This document shows positions 42,311 to 53,294 of a stretch of 64,000 bases of DNA, piece after piece (positions within the stretch are counted from its first letter, which is position 1; every line of letters starts with the position of its first letter). Location of the stretch: assembly GCF_014651935.1 (NCBI RefSeq), contig NZ_BMXV01000002.1, positions 248,001 to 312,000 on the forward strand, in the 5' to 3' direction. Position numbers and translations under genes: made by a program. Source of the DNA: Marinobacter zhanjiangensis. GTDB taxonomy: Bacteria > Pseudomonadota > Gammaproteobacteria > Pseudomonadales > Oleiphilaceae. A model generated the notes under the pieces. The model had not been told where the DNA came from and did no database searches. It worked only from the letters and a program-made list of their open reading frames with translations.

Positions 42311-42883
42311 ATGGTTTCACGTTTGATGGCCGTGCTGTGCGGGCTTTGCCTGAGTGTTCTGGTTGCGACCAATGCCGCCGCCGTGGAAGTTGAAGGCGTC
42401 AATGTCAGCGAATCGAAGACCGTGGGTGGCACCAGTCTCGTACTGAATGGCGTCGGCGTCAGATCCAAGTTCTTCATTGACCTGTATGTGGCGGCGTTGT
42501 ACCTGCCGTCAAAGTCATCTGATGAGGCTGCTATCCTGACCGCCGACGAGACCCAGGCAATCGTCCTCCACGTGGTTTCCGGACGCATCAACAGCGACAA
42601 CATGACCGAAGCGACCCTTGAGGGCTTCGAGAACGCTACCGACGGTAACGTGGCACCCATTCAGCAGGAAGTGGACGAACTGCTGACGGTTTTTGCTGAC
42701 GAGATCAATGAGGGGGACACCTTTGAACTGGTCTATGTGCCGAACGATGGCGTTCGTGTGATCAAGAACGGCCAGTTAGGCAAAACCATCGGCGACCGCG
42801 CCTTCAAGGAAGCCTTGTTCGGTATCTGGCTGGGTGACGAGCCGGCCCAGGGCAGCCTGAAGGACGATATGCTGGATGACTGA
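42311..42883 (+). CDS. Chalcone-isomerase-like periplasmic protein
   Basis: The 190-residue product has a Sec signal peptide (cleavage around residues 23-25, NAAA-V) and a domain with the chalcone-isomerase-like fold: the N-terminal GVRSKFFIDLYVAALYLP strand region and a late IGDRAFKEALFGIWLGDEP. Bacterial members (CHI-like, PF16036) bind no known flavonoid; function is uncertain, possibly fatty-acid related. Start chosen at the ATG preceded by GGAG. It lies between two strong terminators, so it is a single-gene transcript. Confidence 0.85.
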   Translation: MVSRLMAVLCGLCLSVLVATNAAAVEVEGVNVSESKTVGGTSLVLNGVGVRSKFFIDLYVAALYLPSKSSDEAAILTADETQAIVLHVVSGRINSDNMTEATLEGFENATDGNVAPIQQEVDELLTVFADEINEGDTFELVYVPNDGVRVIKNGQLGKTIGDRAFKEALFGIWLGDEPAQGSLKDDMLDD

Positions 42884-42912
42884 CTGTTGAATTCTTGTCA
42901 GGCCAGAAGAAA

Positions 42913-42937
42913 GGGCGACCGATTGGTCGCCCTTTTT
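42913..42937. terminator. Bidirectional terminator between the CHI-like gene and nth
   Basis: Arms GGGCGACC (42913-42920) and GGTCGCCC (42925-42932) enclose a GATT loop and are followed by five T residues. Read on the minus strand it also has a T-rich tail, serving nth. The stem arm is identical to that of the ttcA terminator at 3602-3637. Confidence 0.9.
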
Positions 42938-42985
42938 CGTTCCGGTGCCCCATGGCTACCCGGATATCGGGCATCGAGGCAGTCG

Positions 42986-43633
42986 TCAGGCCTGCTCCAG
43001 GTATTCCCGCTTGTACCTGAACTCGCACAGATCCTCGATAATGCACGCTCCGCACTTTGGTTTGCGAGCGGTGCAGGTGTAGCGGCCATGAAGAATCAGC
43101 CAGTGGTGGGCGTCCAGCAGGAATTCTTTCGGCACCAGGCGCATCAGGCGTTTTTCCACTTCCAGTACGTTCTTGCCGGGGGCGATACCGGTGCGGTTGG
43201 ATACCCGGAAAATGTGGGTGTCCACCGCCATGGCCGGTTCGCCGAAGGCGGTGTTGAGCACCACGTTGGCAGTCTTGCGGCCGACGCCCGGCAGCGCCTC
43301 CAGCTCCTCCCGGGTAGCGGGCACCTCGCCGTTATGGCGGTCGATCAGTGCGCGGCAGGTTTTGATAACGTTCTCCGCCTTGCTGTTGAACAGCCCGATG
43401 GTCTTGATGTACTCCTTCAGGCCATCAACGCCCAGGGCCAGGATGGCTTCCGGGGTATTGGCCACCGGGTAGAGCCTGGCGGTGGCCTTGTTGACGCCCA
43501 CATCGGTGGCCTGGGCTGACAGGATAACCGCAATCAGCAGCTCGAAGGGCGTACTGTAGTTCAGTTCCGTGGTGGGGCTGGGGTTGGCCTCCCGCAGCCG
43601 GGTAAAGATCTCGATACGTTTTTGTTTGTTCAT
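42986..43633 (-). CDS. nth: Endonuclease III
   Basis: Nth is a DNA glycosylase/AP-lyase that removes oxidised pyrimidines. The 215-residue product (E. coli 211) has the helix-hairpin-helix LPGVGRKTANVV with the catalytic Lys, the catalytic Asp in AVDTHIFRV, and the four-cysteine iron-sulfur motif C-x6-C-x2-C-x5-C near the C-terminus. It lies 22 bases after rnfE in the same orientation; the rnf-nth association is widespread in gammaproteobacteria and may reflect shared iron-sulfur biology. Confidence 0.97.
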   Translation of the reverse strand: MNKQKRIEIFTRLREANPSPTTELNYSTPFELLIAVILSAQATDVGVNKATARLYPVANTPEAILALGVDGLKEYIKTIGLFNSKAENVIKTCRALIDRHNGEVPATREELEALPGVGRKTANVVLNTAFGEPAMAVDTHIFRVSNRTGIAPGKNVLEVEKRLMRLVPKEFLLDAHHWLILHGRYTCTARKPKCGACIIEDLCEFRYKREYLEQA

Positions 43634-43655
43634 GGATAACAGTGATAATGGGTGA

Positions 43656-44372
43656 TCAGGAAATATGGCCGGTCACGCGCACGCGTTTGCTGCCTGCGGT
43701 GATGGCATCGGTATCGCGGGCCTTGCGCCTTTGCTCAAGTTTGTTGTCGATGCCGTTCTTCAGGGCAATCAGCAGCCCCAGGCCCACAAACGCGCCTGGT
43801 GGCAGCACCATGAACAGCATATCCGGATAGTCACGGAAGATGTTGAGGGTCCAGTCGGCAGCCGTCGGCCCGAGCAGCAGGTCCATGTCGGTAAACAGGG
43901 TGCCCTGGCCGATCAGCTCTCTCATGCCGCCCAGCACAATCAGCACCGCAAGGAAGCCCAGCCCCATCATGGCGCCGTCCAGCAGCGCCGGCACGGGGGA
44001 GACCTTGGAGGCAAAGGCGTCCGCGCGCCCGAGGATCGCACAGTTGGTGACGATCAGCGGGATGAAGATGCCCAGTATCTGATACAGCTCATAGGTGTAG
44101 GCCTGCATAAGCAACTCCGCGCAGGTCACGAACGAGGCGATGATCATCACGAAGGCGGGCAGACGCACCGATTCGCTGACAAAATTGCGGATCAGCGATA
44201 CCGCCAGGTTAGACCCCATCAGCACCAGCAGCGTGGCAATACCCAGGCCAAGCGCATTCACCACGGTGCTGGTCACCGCCAGCAGGGGGCACAGCCCCAG
44301 CACCTGCACCAGGGCGGGGTTGTTGGTCCAGAGACCGTCTCGAATGATCTCGGCGCTGGTCTTGGTGCTCAT
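43656..44372 (-). CDS. rnfE: Electron transport complex subunit RnfE/RsxE
   Basis: RnfE is one of the two paralogous membrane subunits (with RnfA) of the Rnf/Rsx complex. The 238-residue product has about six membrane helices and the [12 protein letters not shown] segment with the conserved Cys. It is separated from rnfG by a single base. In E. coli the Rsx complex keeps SoxR reduced; in others Rnf couples ferredoxin-NAD electron flow to ion pumping. Confidence 0.95.
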   Translation of the reverse strand: MSTKTSAEIIRDGLWTNNPALVQVLGLCPLLAVTSTVVNALGLGIATLLVLMGSNLAVSLIRNFVSESVRLPAFVMIIASFVTCAELLMQAYTYELYQILGIFIPLIVTNCAILGRADAFASKVSPVPALLDGAMMGLGFLAVLIVLGGMRELIGQGTLFTDMDLLLGPTAADWTLNIFRDYPDMLFMVLPPGAFVGLGLLIALKNGIDNKLEQRRKARDTDAITAGSKRVRVTGHIS

Positions 44373-44373
44373 G

Positions 44374-45066
44374 TCAGCGTTGCTCCCTGATCCGTTGGCG
44401 CTTGCCCTGGCCCTGGCCCTGCGGCACGGAAGGTAGAGTTGCTCCGGCCATGGACAGAATTTCCCGGCGATTCTTGCGGAAGTAGATCAGCGTATGCTGG
44501 ACCGCCTTGACCACGGCTCGCGGAGAGATGGTGGCGCCGGTGAACTGGTCAAACACTCCGCCATTCTTCTTGACGTTCCATTTGCGCGGTTCCGGGTTGC
44601 CCAGGGAACGTCCTTCAAAGGACAACACCCAGTTGGATTTCTTCAGTTCAATGCGGTCACCGAGGCCGGGGGTTTCCCGGTGACTGGTTACCCGTACGCC
44701 AAGAACCTCGCCCTGAAGGTTAACACCAACCAGCAGTTTGATGTCGCCGGAATACCCATCCGGCGCCACGGCAGGGAAGATAAGTCCGATTGGATCCCCG
44801 TCACGACGCGCAACCCAGGCCTTCATGGGGCCCTCGATAGCCAACCGCTCGCCCGGCGGCAAGGTAATGGTGTCTTTCAGTAACTGGTTGTCATGTTCCG
44901 ACTCCGGAATAATCTCGTAAAGCGCGGCGGCTTCGACCCGGGCAACCTGTTCCTGGATGCGACCTTCCGTCAGCTGGTGAGTGAGGGCAATTGTGCCCCC
45001 GGTGACAATGGCGAAAAGGCCCAGACCAATCGCGCTGCGCCGGATCGATTGTGCCAGTGCTGCCAT
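44374..45066 (-). CDS. rnfG: Electron transport complex subunit RnfG/RsxG
   Basis: RnfG is a membrane-anchored periplasmic flavoprotein with covalently bound FMN. The 230-residue product has one N-terminal helix and an FMN-binding domain with the attachment motif TGATIS (Thr) about residue 180. The start at 45066 lies four bases after the rnfD stop; an open frame further upstream would extend into rnfD. The C-terminus is rich in Gln, Gly and Arg. Confidence 0.95.
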   Translation of the reverse strand: MAALAQSIRRSAIGLGLFAIVTGGTIALTHQLTEGRIQEQVARVEAAALYEIIPESEHDNQLLKDTITLPPGERLAIEGPMKAWVARRDGDPIGLIFPAVAPDGYSGDIKLLVGVNLQGEVLGVRVTSHRETPGLGDRIELKKSNWVLSFEGRSLGNPEPRKWNVKKNGGVFDQFTGATISPRAVVKAVQHTLIYFRKNRREILSMAGATLPSVPQGQGQGKRQRIREQR

Positions 45067-45070
45067 GGAG

Positions 45071-46117
45071 TTACCCCGTCTTGCCCGGAATGCCACGCCG
45101 GGGCTTATGGTGGCCGTAGGTGCGTGGTGGCGTGTAGTGGTCGATAAACGGTACCGCAAAGTTCATCAACAGAACGCTGAACGCCACCGCGTCCGGATAA
45201 TTGCCCCAGCTGCGGATGGTGTAGATCAGCACGCCGATACAGGCGCCATAGATTAGCTTGCCCTGGTGACTGGTGGCGGCGGAGACCGGGTCGGTGGCGA
45301 TAAAGAACGCCCCCAGCATGGTGCCGCCCGCCAGAAGGTGCAGTGACAGGGGCGTGTACACATCCTCATTGGCGCCGAAAGCGAGACTCATCAGGGCCAG
45401 CCCGGCCAGCAGGCTGACAGGAATGTGCCAGGTGATGATGCGCAATGCCACCAGCGCCAGGCCGCCCAGCAGAAAGGCGCCATTCACCCACTCCCAGCCT
45501 CTGGCCACACCGGCGCCGAAGGTGGGGTGTTGCAGTACTTCCTGTGCAGTATGACTGGCGATCTTGTGCTTGTACTCGTCCAGTGGTGTGGCCATGGTGT
45601 AGGCGTCCACAGCGGTTTGCTGACCGGCAAAGATGATATTGAGGGTTTCGCCGAAGCCCGGGGCATTGGCCAGCATGGCCGCCTCGGCCCAGTTGGTGGT
45701 CATGGCCACCGGAAACGCTACCAGCACCAGCGCATAGCCGACCATGGCGGGGTTGAACGGATTGGCCCCGAGCCCGCCGTAGAGTTGTTTGGCAAGCACG
45801 ATGGCGGAAATAACGGCCACGGCCGATACCCACCAGGGCGTGAACTGCGGCAGCGACAGCCCCAGCAGCAGCCCGGTGACAGCGGCGGTGTTGTCCTTCA
45901 GGAAAAAGCTCACCGGCTTGCCACGCAGCATCAGCATCGTGGCTTCCGCCCCCAGGGCGAGCAGCACACACCAGACCACATTGATCAGGTTGCCCCAGCC
46001 AAAGAACAGGGTCTGTGCCAGTAACCCGGGCAGGGTCGCCAGCATCACAATCAGCATTACCTGTGAGGTGGATCGTGCCCGGTGGGCATGGGGTGATGAC
46101 TGCTGCACCAGGCTCAT
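45071..46117 (-). CDS. rnfD: Electron transport complex subunit RnfD/RsxD
   Basis: The 348-residue product has eight to ten membrane helices and resembles NqrB. It has the [16 protein letters not shown] signature and a TMATPLDEY segment, where relatives attach FMN through Thr. Its ATG overlaps the rnfC stop by four bases. Together with RnfA and RnfE it forms the membrane core. Confidence 0.95.
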   Translation of the reverse strand: MSLVQQSSPHAHRARSTSQVMLIVMLATLPGLLAQTLFFGWGNLINVVWCVLLALGAEATMLMLRGKPVSFFLKDNTAAVTGLLLGLSLPQFTPWWVSAVAVISAIVLAKQLYGGLGANPFNPAMVGYALVLVAFPVAMTTNWAEAAMLANAPGFGETLNIIFAGQQTAVDAYTMATPLDEYKHKIASHTAQEVLQHPTFGAGVARGWEWVNGAFLLGGLALVALRIITWHIPVSLLAGLALMSLAFGANEDVYTPLSLHLLAGGTMLGAFFIATDPVSAATSHQGKLIYGACIGVLIYTIRSWGNYPDAVAFSVLLMNFAVPFIDHYTPPRTYGHHKPRRGIPGKTG

Positions 46118-47928
46118 TCGCCGGCCTCCGTTTCCAGCTGTTGGCGGGCCTCGGTCAGGGCTTCCTCGGCGCGCTTGACCCGGTCGACGTTCTTGGCGAC
46201 GGCCCGCTCCAGCTTCTCCACATTGTCAGCCTCGGCGACCCTGGCTTCTTCCAGCATGCTCTCCATGGTTTCCAGTTTGCCACGGGCCTGGTTCAGCTGT
46301 TTTTCCAGCGCGCCGATATCGGGCTTCTCTGCCGATGCTTCCGCGGTGGTGGCAGCCTTTGCGGCCGTGCCCGCGCCGGCTTTCTTGCGGTCCAGGGCCT
46401 GCTGGACCATGGCAGTCCTCGCCGAACGCTCGTCTTTGGCATCACCGTCGGCCACGGGCTTCTCCGCTTCGGCCTGTTTCCTCTGTTGGGCCTCGGCAGC
46501 GGCACGGGCGCGTTCCTGGCGGCGTTGTTCCTTCTCTTCCTGCTCCCGTTCCAGACGAGCCTGGCGTGCCTCGAAACGCACCCGGGCGCGGTCCGCTTTC
46601 AGCTGTTCCGCCTGCTGGGTGCGGATCTCGCCCTTGGCGTAGCGGTAGTACTGCACCAGGGGAATAGAGCTGGGGCAGACGTAGGAGCAGACACCACATT
46701 CAATGCAATCGAACAGGTTCAAATGCTCGGCACGGTCGAAGTCCCGGGCCTTGGCGTGCCAGAAAAGCTGTTGTGGCAGCAGCTCCATGGGACACGCCTC
46801 GGCGCACATGCCACAGCGGATACAGGGCTGCTCCGGGGGCGGTGTGGACAGCTCCGGTTCGGTGGCGGCGATCACGCAGTTAGTGGTCTTGACGACCGGA
46901 ACGGCGGTGTCCTCCAGGGTGTACCCCATCATCGGGCCACCCAGAATCAGCCGGTTGATACGCTCAGGGTCAAACCCGGCCAGTGTCAGCAGGTGGCTGA
47001 TGGGTGTGCCGATCAGGGTGTCAAAATTGCCGGGCTCGGAGACGCCGTCGCCGGTCACGGTGGTTACCCGGGAAATCAGCGGCTCGCCGCGGAATACTGC
47101 CCGGGATACGGCGACCGCGGTACCCACGTTCTGGCAGATGACACCAATATCCGCCGGGATACCGCCACTGGGCACCTCCATGCCGGTGAGGATCTGAATC
47201 AGCTGTTTTTCGCCACCGGACGGGTATCGGGTGGCGATCACCACCACCTCCGTGTGGGTGCCCTCGGTGGCCTTGCGCATGGCCTCGATGGCCTCGGGCT
47301 TGTTGTCCTCGATGGCAACCACGCAGCGCTCCGGGCGCAGGATCCAGGCCATGATCTTTAGGCCCTTCTGGATCTCGTTGGCCCGTTCGCGCATTGTCAT
47401 GTCGTCGGCGGTAATGTAGGGCTCGCACTCCGCGCCATTGAGTATCAGAGTGCTGACCTTGCGGTCCCGCGGTGGTTGCAGCTTGACGTTGGTAGGGAAG
47501 CCGGCGCCACCCATCCCGCTGATGCCGGCCTGGCGGATCCGCTCGAGTACGGCCTCCCGGTCGAGGGAGTGGTAGTCGGCCACCGGGCTGAGCTCGCACC
47601 AGGTATCGTTGCCGTCAGGCTCCAGCACAATACACCAGTCCGCCATGCCCGAAGGGTGGGGGACCGGCAGGCGCTCGATACCGGCGATGGTACCCGAGGT
47701 GGGAGCATGGACGGGAACGCCGATGCCGGCCATCACGTCGGCAATCTTCTGGCCCTTGAGTACCTGATCGCCAGGCTCGACGACCGGTTCCGCGGGCTCT
47801 CCGATGTGTTGCTGCAGAGGCAGCACCAGCCGCTCCGGCAGGGTTGCCGGGCGGATCGGCCTGCTCGTGGACTGATGCTTGTTCTCTGCCGGGTGAATGC
47901 CCCCGGGAAAACTCCACAGCTGGGTCAT
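46114..47928 (-). CDS. rnfC: Electron transport complex subunit RnfC/RsxC
   Basis: RnfC carries the NADH/FMN site (Nuo51-like) and two [4Fe-4S] clusters. The 604-residue product shows [12 protein letters not shown] near residue 130 and the cluster motifs [12 protein letters not shown] and [12 protein letters not shown] around residues 370-415. A tail of about 160 residues, rich in Ala, Glu, Lys and Arg, is probably coiled coil. E. coli RsxC is longer (740) because of a longer tail, so tail length varies. It shares one base with the end of rnfB. Confidence 0.96.
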   Translation of the reverse strand: MTQLWSFPGGIHPAENKHQSTSRPIRPATLPERLVLPLQQHIGEPAEPVVEPGDQVLKGQKIADVMAGIGVPVHAPTSGTIAGIERLPVPHPSGMADWCIVLEPDGNDTWCELSPVADYHSLDREAVLERIRQAGISGMGGAGFPTNVKLQPPRDRKVSTLILNGAECEPYITADDMTMRERANEIQKGLKIMAWILRPERCVVAIEDNKPEAIEAMRKATEGTHTEVVVIATRYPSGGEKQLIQILTGMEVPSGGIPADIGVICQNVGTAVAVSRAVFRGEPLISRVTTVTGDGVSEPGNFDTLIGTPISHLLTLAGFDPERINRLILGGPMMGYTLEDTAVPVVKTTNCVIAATEPELSTPPPEQPCIRCGMCAEACPMELLPQQLFWHAKARDFDRAEHLNLFDCIECGVCSYVCPSSIPLVQYYRYAKGEIRTQQAEQLKADRARVRFEARQARLEREQEEKEQRRQERARAAAEAQQRKQAEAEKPVADGDAKDERSARTAMVQQALDRKKAGAGTAAKAATTAEASAEKPDIGALEKQLNQARGKLETMESMLEEARVAEADNVEKLERAVAKNVDRVKRAEEALTEARQQLETEAGE

Positions 47929-48515
47929 CAGGCACTGGCTCCGTGGCGGTCGGTGGCAATAAGGCCTGGCCCGGGTGGCTGCCAGGTCCAGCTGCGGATA
48001 TCTTCGTTCACTGTCACCATGTCAATGCAGTCTACCGGGCAGGGCTCCACACACAGGTCACAGCCGGTGCATTCGCTCTCGATCACGGTATGCATGTGTT
48101 TGGCAGCGCCGAGTATGGCGTCCACCGGGCAGGCCTGGATACATTTGGTGCAGCCGATGCACTCGTCCTCGCGAATCACCGCTACCCGCTTTTCCTGCTC
48201 CACGCCATGCTCGGCATCCAGTGGTTGCGGCTCAATGTCCAGCAGGTCTGCAAGAGCCTTGATGGTGCCTTCGCCCCCCGGCGGGCACTTGTTGATGGCA
48301 TCCCCCTGGGCAATGGATTCGGCATAGGGACGACAGCCGGGGAAGCCACATTGCCCGCACTGGGTCTGGGGCAGCAGGGCGTCGATCTGGTCGACGAGGG
48401 GATTACCTTCCACCCGGAAGCGTTCCGCCGCAAACCCCAGCAGGGCACCGAACACCACGGCAAGAGCAAGCAAAACCACAACGGCTATGAGAATACCGGT
48501 CCACATGACATCCAC
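47928..48515 (-). CDS. rnfB: Electron transport complex subunit RnfB/RsxB
   Basis: RnfB is the iron-sulfur subunit that relays electrons to or from ferredoxin. The 195-residue product has an N-terminal membrane helix (about 5-27), a Fe-S domain with CGQCGFPGC, and two ferredoxin-type clusters with [12 protein letters not shown] and [12 protein letters not shown]. It lies four bases after rnfA and shares a base with rnfC. Length matches E. coli RsxB (192). Confidence 0.97.
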   Translation of the reverse strand: MDVMWTGILIAVVVLLALAVVFGALLGFAAERFRVEGNPLVDQIDALLPQTQCGQCGFPGCRPYAESIAQGDAINKCPPGGEGTIKALADLLDIEPQPLDAEHGVEQEKRVAVIREDECIGCTKCIQACPVDAILGAAKHMHTVIESECTGCDLCVEPCPVDCIDMVTVNEDIRSWTWQPPGPGLIATDRHGASA

Positions 48516-48519
48516 TCCG

Positions 48520-49101
48520 TCAGACGCTTACCAGGCCTGTAAAACCAAGGAACGCCAGCGACATCAGGCCCGCGGTGACCATGCCGATGGCGGCACCCTG
48601 GAAGGCAACAGGCACATCCGCAACCGCAATGCGCTCCCGCATGGCGGCGAACAGCACCAGCACCAGAGAGAAGCCGGCAGCGGCGCCAAAACCGTAGAGC
48701 ACGGATTCCACGAAATTGTTCTGCCGGTTGATGTTCAGCAGGGCCACGCCCAGTACCGCACAGTTGGTGGTGATCAGGGGCAGGAAGATGCCCAGCACCC
48801 GGTACAGCAGCGGGCTGGTCTTGCGTACCACCATCTCGGTGAACTGTACCACCACGGCGATCACCAGAATAAAGGTAATGGTGCGCAGAAACGTCAGATC
48901 AAGGGGTGCCAACAGCCAGGTGTAGGCCAGGTAACTGCACACCGAGGCCAGGGTCAGGACGAAGGTGGTGGCCAGCGACATACCCATGGCGGTTTCCAGC
49001 TTCCCGGACACGCCCATGAAGGGGCACAGGCCGAGAAACTGAACCAGCACGAAGTTGTTCACCAGTATGGTGCTGACCAGGATCAGCAGGTATTCGCTCA
49101 T
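48520..49101 (-). CDS. rnfA: Electron transport complex subunit RnfA/RsxA
   Basis: The 193-residue product has six membrane helices and the conserved [12 protein letters not shown] segment with Cys, paired with the N-terminal [16 protein letters not shown]. Its length equals E. coli RsxA. It is the first of the six rnf genes, 19 bases after metG on the same strand, so the operon metG-rnfABCDGE-nth is likely. Confidence 0.97.
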   Translation of the reverse strand: MSEYLLILVSTILVNNFVLVQFLGLCPFMGVSGKLETAMGMSLATTFVLTLASVCSYLAYTWLLAPLDLTFLRTITFILVIAVVVQFTEMVVRKTSPLLYRVLGIFLPLITTNCAVLGVALLNINRQNNFVESVLYGFGAAAGFSLVLVLFAAMRERIAVADVPVAFQGAAIGMVTAGLMSLAFLGFTGLVSV

Positions 49102-49120
49102 CCGCCCTTTGCTCCGCTAT

Positions 49121-51160
49121 TCACATGACCCGCATGCCGGGCGTGGCGCCGGAATCGGGTGACAGAATGAAAATGTCCTTGCCGCCAGGGCCCGCAGCCA
49201 GAACCATGCCTTCCGACAGCCCGAACTTCATCTTGCGGGGCTTGAGGTTGGCGACCATGACCGTCAGCCGGCCTTCCAGTTCCTCCGGCTTATAGGCAGA
49301 CTTTATACCTGCAAACACGTTGCGCTCGCCATGCCCCATATCAAGGGTAAGGCGAAGTAGCTTGTCGGCGCCTTCGACGTGCTCCGCTCTGACAATTTTT
49401 ACCACCCGCAGATCCACCTTCGCGAAGTCGGGAAACTCGATTTCGTCAGCCACCGGTTCCAGGTTGCTGGCGCCGGCAGTTTCGGCGGGTTGACCGGTCG
49501 CGGCGGCCAGTTCCTCCTTCGAGGCGTCGATCATTTTCTCGATCTGGGCCATGTCCACCCGGTTCATCAGCGGCTTGAACTTGTCGATGGGGTGGTCTTG
49601 CAGAAGCTCGTCGCGGGTGTTCCAGGTCAGCCGGACGTTGAGGAAGCTTTCCGCACCCTCGGACGTTTTCGGCAGTACCGGCGCGAGGTAGGTCATCAAC
49701 AGGCGGAACATGTTGATGGCATTGGTGCAGATGGCCTGGAGCTTCTCATCCTGGCCTTCCTGTTTCGCGATGACCCAGGGCTGCTCGTCGTTGACATACT
49801 GGTTGGCGATATCCGCCAGTTCCATGATGCGACGCATGGCGCGGCCAAATTCCCGGGCCTCGTAGAAGTCCGCAATTTCCTCGCCGGCCGCGATAAAGGT
49901 GGCCAGTTTGTCGGTTTCGGTGACCCGGCCCAGGCGGCCGTCAAAGCGCTTGGTGATGAAGCCGGCACTGCGGCTGGCGATGTTCACCACCTTGCCCACC
50001 AGGTCCGAGTTTACCCGTGCCGCGAAATCCTCCAGGTTGAGGTCCATGTCATCCACGCCGGAGGTGAGCTTGGCGGCAAAGTAATAGCGCAGGTATTCCG
50101 GGTTGAGGTGGTCCAGGTAGGTGCGGGCCATGATGAAGGTGCCGCGGGACTTGGACATCTTCTTGCCATTGACGGTGACAAAGCCGTGGGCCCAGACCGC
50201 TGTAGGGGTGCGCAGGCCGGCATCGTGGAGCATGGCGGGCCAGAACAGGGCGTGGAAATTGATGATGTCCTTGCCGATGAAGTGGTACACCTCGGCCTCG
50301 GAGTCCGCCTTCCAGAAATGCTCGAAGTCGATGCCCTGACGGTTGCACAGGTTCTTGAAGCTGGCCAGGTAGCCGATGGGGGCATCCAGCCAGACATAGA
50401 AATACTTGCCCGGGGAGTCCGGAATCTCGAACCCGAAATAGGGCTTGTCGCGGCTGATGTCCCATTCCTGCAGGCCGGCGTCCAGCCATTCGGCCAGCTT
50501 GTTGGCGACCTGCTCCTGCAGGGTGCCGCTGCGGGTCCATTTGCGCAGGAAGTCCTCGAAGTCCGGCAGTTTGAAGAAATGGTGCTCGGACTGTTTCTCC
50601 ACCGGGGTGGCGCCGGATACTGCAGAGCGCGGATTGATCAGCTCCGCCGGGGTGTAGGTGGCACCACAGGCCTCACAGTTGTCACCGTACTGGTCCTCGG
50701 TCTTGCACTTGGGGCAGGTGCCCTTGATGAACCGGTCCGCCAGGAACATTTCTTTCTCCGGATCGAAGAACTGGGTGATCTGGCGGGTGGCAATGTGACC
50801 GTTTTCCTGGAGCTTCCGGTAGATGAACTCGGCAAACTGCCGGTTCTCATCGGAATGGGTGGAGTAATAGTTGTCGAAGCGGATATTGAAGCCGGCGAAA
50901 TCCTGCTGGTGCTCATCCCGGATCCGGTCGATCAGCTGTTCGGAGGTGATACCCTCGCGCTCGGCACGCAGCATGATGGCGGTGCCGTGGGCGTCATCGG
51001 CGCAAACGTAGTAGCAGTTGTGGCCACGCATCTTCTGGTAGCGCGCCCAGATATCCGTCTGAATGTATTCCAGCAGGTGGCCCAGGTGGATCGGCCCGTT
51101 GGCATAGGGCAGGGCGCTGGTAACCAGAATATCGCGCTGTTTGGCACTCGCTTGCGTCAT
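49121..51160 (-). CDS. metG: Methionyl-tRNA synthetase
   Basis: MetG charges tRNA(Met). The 679-residue product has the class I HLGH and KMSKS motifs, the zinc knuckle CPKC...CEAC (about residues 147-164) and a C-terminal tRNA-binding OB domain (about 570-679) typical of dimeric MetRS. The ATG at 51160 was chosen because upstream in-frame residues lack family likeness. It is divergent from apbC with a 181-base gap holding no gene. Confidence 0.98.
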   Translation of the reverse strand: MTQASAKQRDILVTSALPYANGPIHLGHLLEYIQTDIWARYQKMRGHNCYYVCADDAHGTAIMLRAEREGITSEQLIDRIRDEHQQDFAGFNIRFDNYYSTHSDENRQFAEFIYRKLQENGHIATRQITQFFDPEKEMFLADRFIKGTCPKCKTEDQYGDNCEACGATYTPAELINPRSAVSGATPVEKQSEHHFFKLPDFEDFLRKWTRSGTLQEQVANKLAEWLDAGLQEWDISRDKPYFGFEIPDSPGKYFYVWLDAPIGYLASFKNLCNRQGIDFEHFWKADSEAEVYHFIGKDIINFHALFWPAMLHDAGLRTPTAVWAHGFVTVNGKKMSKSRGTFIMARTYLDHLNPEYLRYYFAAKLTSGVDDMDLNLEDFAARVNSDLVGKVVNIASRSAGFITKRFDGRLGRVTETDKLATFIAAGEEIADFYEAREFGRAMRRIMELADIANQYVNDEQPWVIAKQEGQDEKLQAICTNAINMFRLLMTYLAPVLPKTSEGAESFLNVRLTWNTRDELLQDHPIDKFKPLMNRVDMAQIEKMIDASKEELAAATGQPAETAGASNLEPVADEIEFPDFAKVDLRVVKIVRAEHVEGADKLLRLTLDMGHGERNVFAGIKSAYKPEELEGRLTVMVANLKPRKMKFGLSEGMVLAAGPGGKDIFILSPDSGATPGMRVM

Positions 51161-51341
51161 GGTGATATCCGAACCTCGGTGATCTTTGTGAGAAAGCTTG
51201 CGGGATTCCTTCAGTGGTTCCCCGGTGAAGCTCCGTATGGTCAGAAACGGGCACAAATGATACCTTTCATGCCGTTACTTTTCATCTTCCCGGGCGGTGT
51301 TTTCCCTGTCGTGCCCGGAACTCTGATCCACGGAGCAGACC

Positions 51342-52442
51342 ATGGCCGAGATTTCCCGTACAGCTCTTGAAGCGGCGGTTCGCCAATACCGCGATCCCTA
51401 CCTCGAGAAAGACCTCTATGAGCTGAATGCCGTCAAGGCCCTGGAGGCTGATGAATCCGGCCAGGTCAAGGTTACCGTGCAGTTGCCCTATGCCAGCCAG
51501 GGCATTGCCGGCGGGCTGAAACAGATTGTCGCCACCAACCTGGAAAATGTTGAGGGGGTTACCGGTGCGGACGTGCAGGTCAGCCAGCATATCCACGCCA
51601 ACAAGGCCCAGCGGGACCTGCAATCCATCGGTGGTGTGAAGAACATCGTTGCCGTGGCTTCCGGCAAGGGCGGCGTCGGCAAATCCACCACCGCCGTCAA
51701 TCTGGCCCTGGCCCTGGCCGCCGAGGGTGCCCGCGTGGGCATCCTCGATGCCGATATCTATGGCCCCAGTGTGGGCATGATGCTGGGCATTCCCGAGGGT
51801 CAGCGCCCGAAAACCGAGGGTGACAAGTACTTCCTGCCGGTGGAGGCCCATGGCGTTCAGGCCATGTCCATGGCGTTCCTGGTCACCGACAAGACTCCCA
51901 TGGTCTGGCGCGGGCCGATGGTCAGCGGCGCGGTTCAGCAGTTGCTGACCCAGACGTTATGGAAAGAGCTGGACTATCTGATTGTCGATATGCCCCCGGG
52001 CACCGGTGACATCCAGCTCACCCTGGCCCAGAAGGTGCCGGTGACCGGAGCCGTCGTGGTGACCACACCCCAGGATATTGCCCTGTTGGATTGCAAGAAG
52101 GGCATCGAGATGTTCCGCAAGGTGGATATCCCGGTGCTGGGTGTGGTGGAGAACATGAGCGTCCACATCTGCAGCAACTGCGGTCACGAGGAAGCCCTGT
52201 TTGGTCATGGTGGCGGTGAGCGGGTCGCCGAGGACTATCAGACCGAGCTGCTCGGCCAGTTGCCCCTGCACCTGACCATCCGCGAGCAGACCGATGGTGG
52301 CACGCCCACCGTGGTGGCGGAGCCGGATTCCGAAGTGGCTCGCCGCTACCGGGATATCGCCCGCCGCCTGTCCGCAGGGCTTTCGACCCGTGCCCGCAAC
52401 GACAGTGGCCCTATTCCCAGCATTTCTGTCAGTGACGACTGA
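51342..52442 (+). CDS. apbC: Iron-sulfur cluster carrier ApbC/Mrp
   Basis: ApbC is a P-loop ATPase that carries and delivers iron-sulfur clusters. The 366-residue product has an N-terminal DUF59/MIP18-like domain (about 1-90), the deviant Walker A in SGKGGVGKST (about residue 107) and a C-terminal C-x2-C (ICSNCGHEE) for cluster binding. The neighbouring rnf and nth genes encode iron-sulfur proteins, a plausible but unproven connection. Confidence 0.95.
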   Translation: MAEISRTALEAAVRQYRDPYLEKDLYELNAVKALEADESGQVKVTVQLPYASQGIAGGLKQIVATNLENVEGVTGADVQVSQHIHANKAQRDLQSIGGVKNIVAVASGKGGVGKSTTAVNLALALAAEGARVGILDADIYGPSVGMMLGIPEGQRPKTEGDKYFLPVEAHGVQAMSMAFLVTDKTPMVWRGPMVSGAVQQLLTQTLWKELDYLIVDMPPGTGDIQLTLAQKVPVTGAVVVTTPQDIALLDCKKGIEMFRKVDIPVLGVVENMSVHICSNCGHEEALFGHGGGERVAEDYQTELLGQLPLHLTIREQTDGGTPTVVAEPDSEVARRYRDIARRLSAGLSTRARNDSGPIPSISVSDD

Positions 52443-52568
52443 CGCCAACAGCGTTCTTTGCCGCCGGGGAAACAGACAGGTAAACTATGGCGCCCGGATT
52501 CAGGGGGTGTTTGGCGGTCCCCCGGGGCCCGTACGCATCAGCGCACTGACAGGAAAGAGACGGCATCA

Positions 52569-53135
52569 ATGAGTATCAAATCCGACAAGTGGATTCGCCG
52601 CATGGCGGAACAAGAGGGCATGATCGAGCCCTTCGAGCCCGGCCAGGTGAGAGAAACGTCCCGCGGGCGGGTGATTTCCTATGGCACCTCCAGCTACGGC
52701 TACGACGTGCGCTGCAGCAACGAATTCAAGATCTTTACCAATGTGCACTCCGCCACGGTGGACCCGAAGAACTTCGACGACAACAGCTTCGTCAATTACA
52801 CCGGTGATGTGTGTATTATCCCGCCCAATTCCTTCGCGCTGGCGCGCACGGTGGAGTACTTCCGTATTCCCCGCCAGGTGCTCACCATCTGCCTGGGCAA
52901 GTCCACCTACGCCCGCTGCGGTATCATCGTGAACGTCACGCCGCTGGAGCCGGAGTGGGAAGGCCAGGTGACCCTGGAGTTCTCCAACACCACCAACCTG
53001 CCGGCCAAGATCTATGCCGATGAGGGTGTGGCGCAGATGCTGTTTTTCGAGTCCGACGAGGAATGCGAGACCAGCTACAAGGATCGTGGCGGCAAGTATC
53101 TGGGGCAGACCGGAGTGACCCTGCCCAAGACCTGA
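52569..53135 (+). CDS. dcd: dCTP deaminase
   Basis: Dcd deaminates dCTP to dUTP, feeding thymidylate synthesis. The 188-residue product (E. coli 193) contains the conserved [19 protein letters not shown] and the catalytic Glu in [13 protein letters not shown]. The ATG at 52569 gives the family-consistent start. It lies 126 bases after apbC; the order apbC-dcd is conserved in pseudomonads. A terminator follows. Confidence 0.97.
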   Translation: MSIKSDKWIRRMAEQEGMIEPFEPGQVRETSRGRVISYGTSSYGYDVRCSNEFKIFTNVHSATVDPKNFDDNSFVNYTGDVCIIPPNSFALARTVEYFRIPRQVLTICLGKSTYARCGIIVNVTPLEPEWEGQVTLEFSNTTNLPAKIYADEGVAQMLFFESDEECETSYKDRGGKYLGQTGVTLPKT

Positions 53136-53159
53136 GCCCTCGGCTGTGGTTGTTTCTGG

Positions 53160-53180
53160 CGGGCCCCGGTGGCCCGTTTT
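53160..53180 (+). terminator. Rho-independent terminator of dcd
   Basis: Arms CGGGCC (53160-53165) and GGCCCG (53171-53176) enclose a CCGGT loop and are followed by four T residues. Confidence 0.75.
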
Positions 53181-53294
53181 CTGGTTGTAGACTGCCGTAT
53201 TGTCGGGCGGCGGGCGATTCATGGTCTTTAATGAAACAGTGCGCCATCTGGTCAGCGAATTGACCAAATCGGGCACTAGCAACGGGAGTCGCAC

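Noticed and set aside
49379-51370. 663-codon open frame opposite metG
   Set aside because: It is a shadow of metG, with low-complexity His/Gly/Val composition and no start context or domain.
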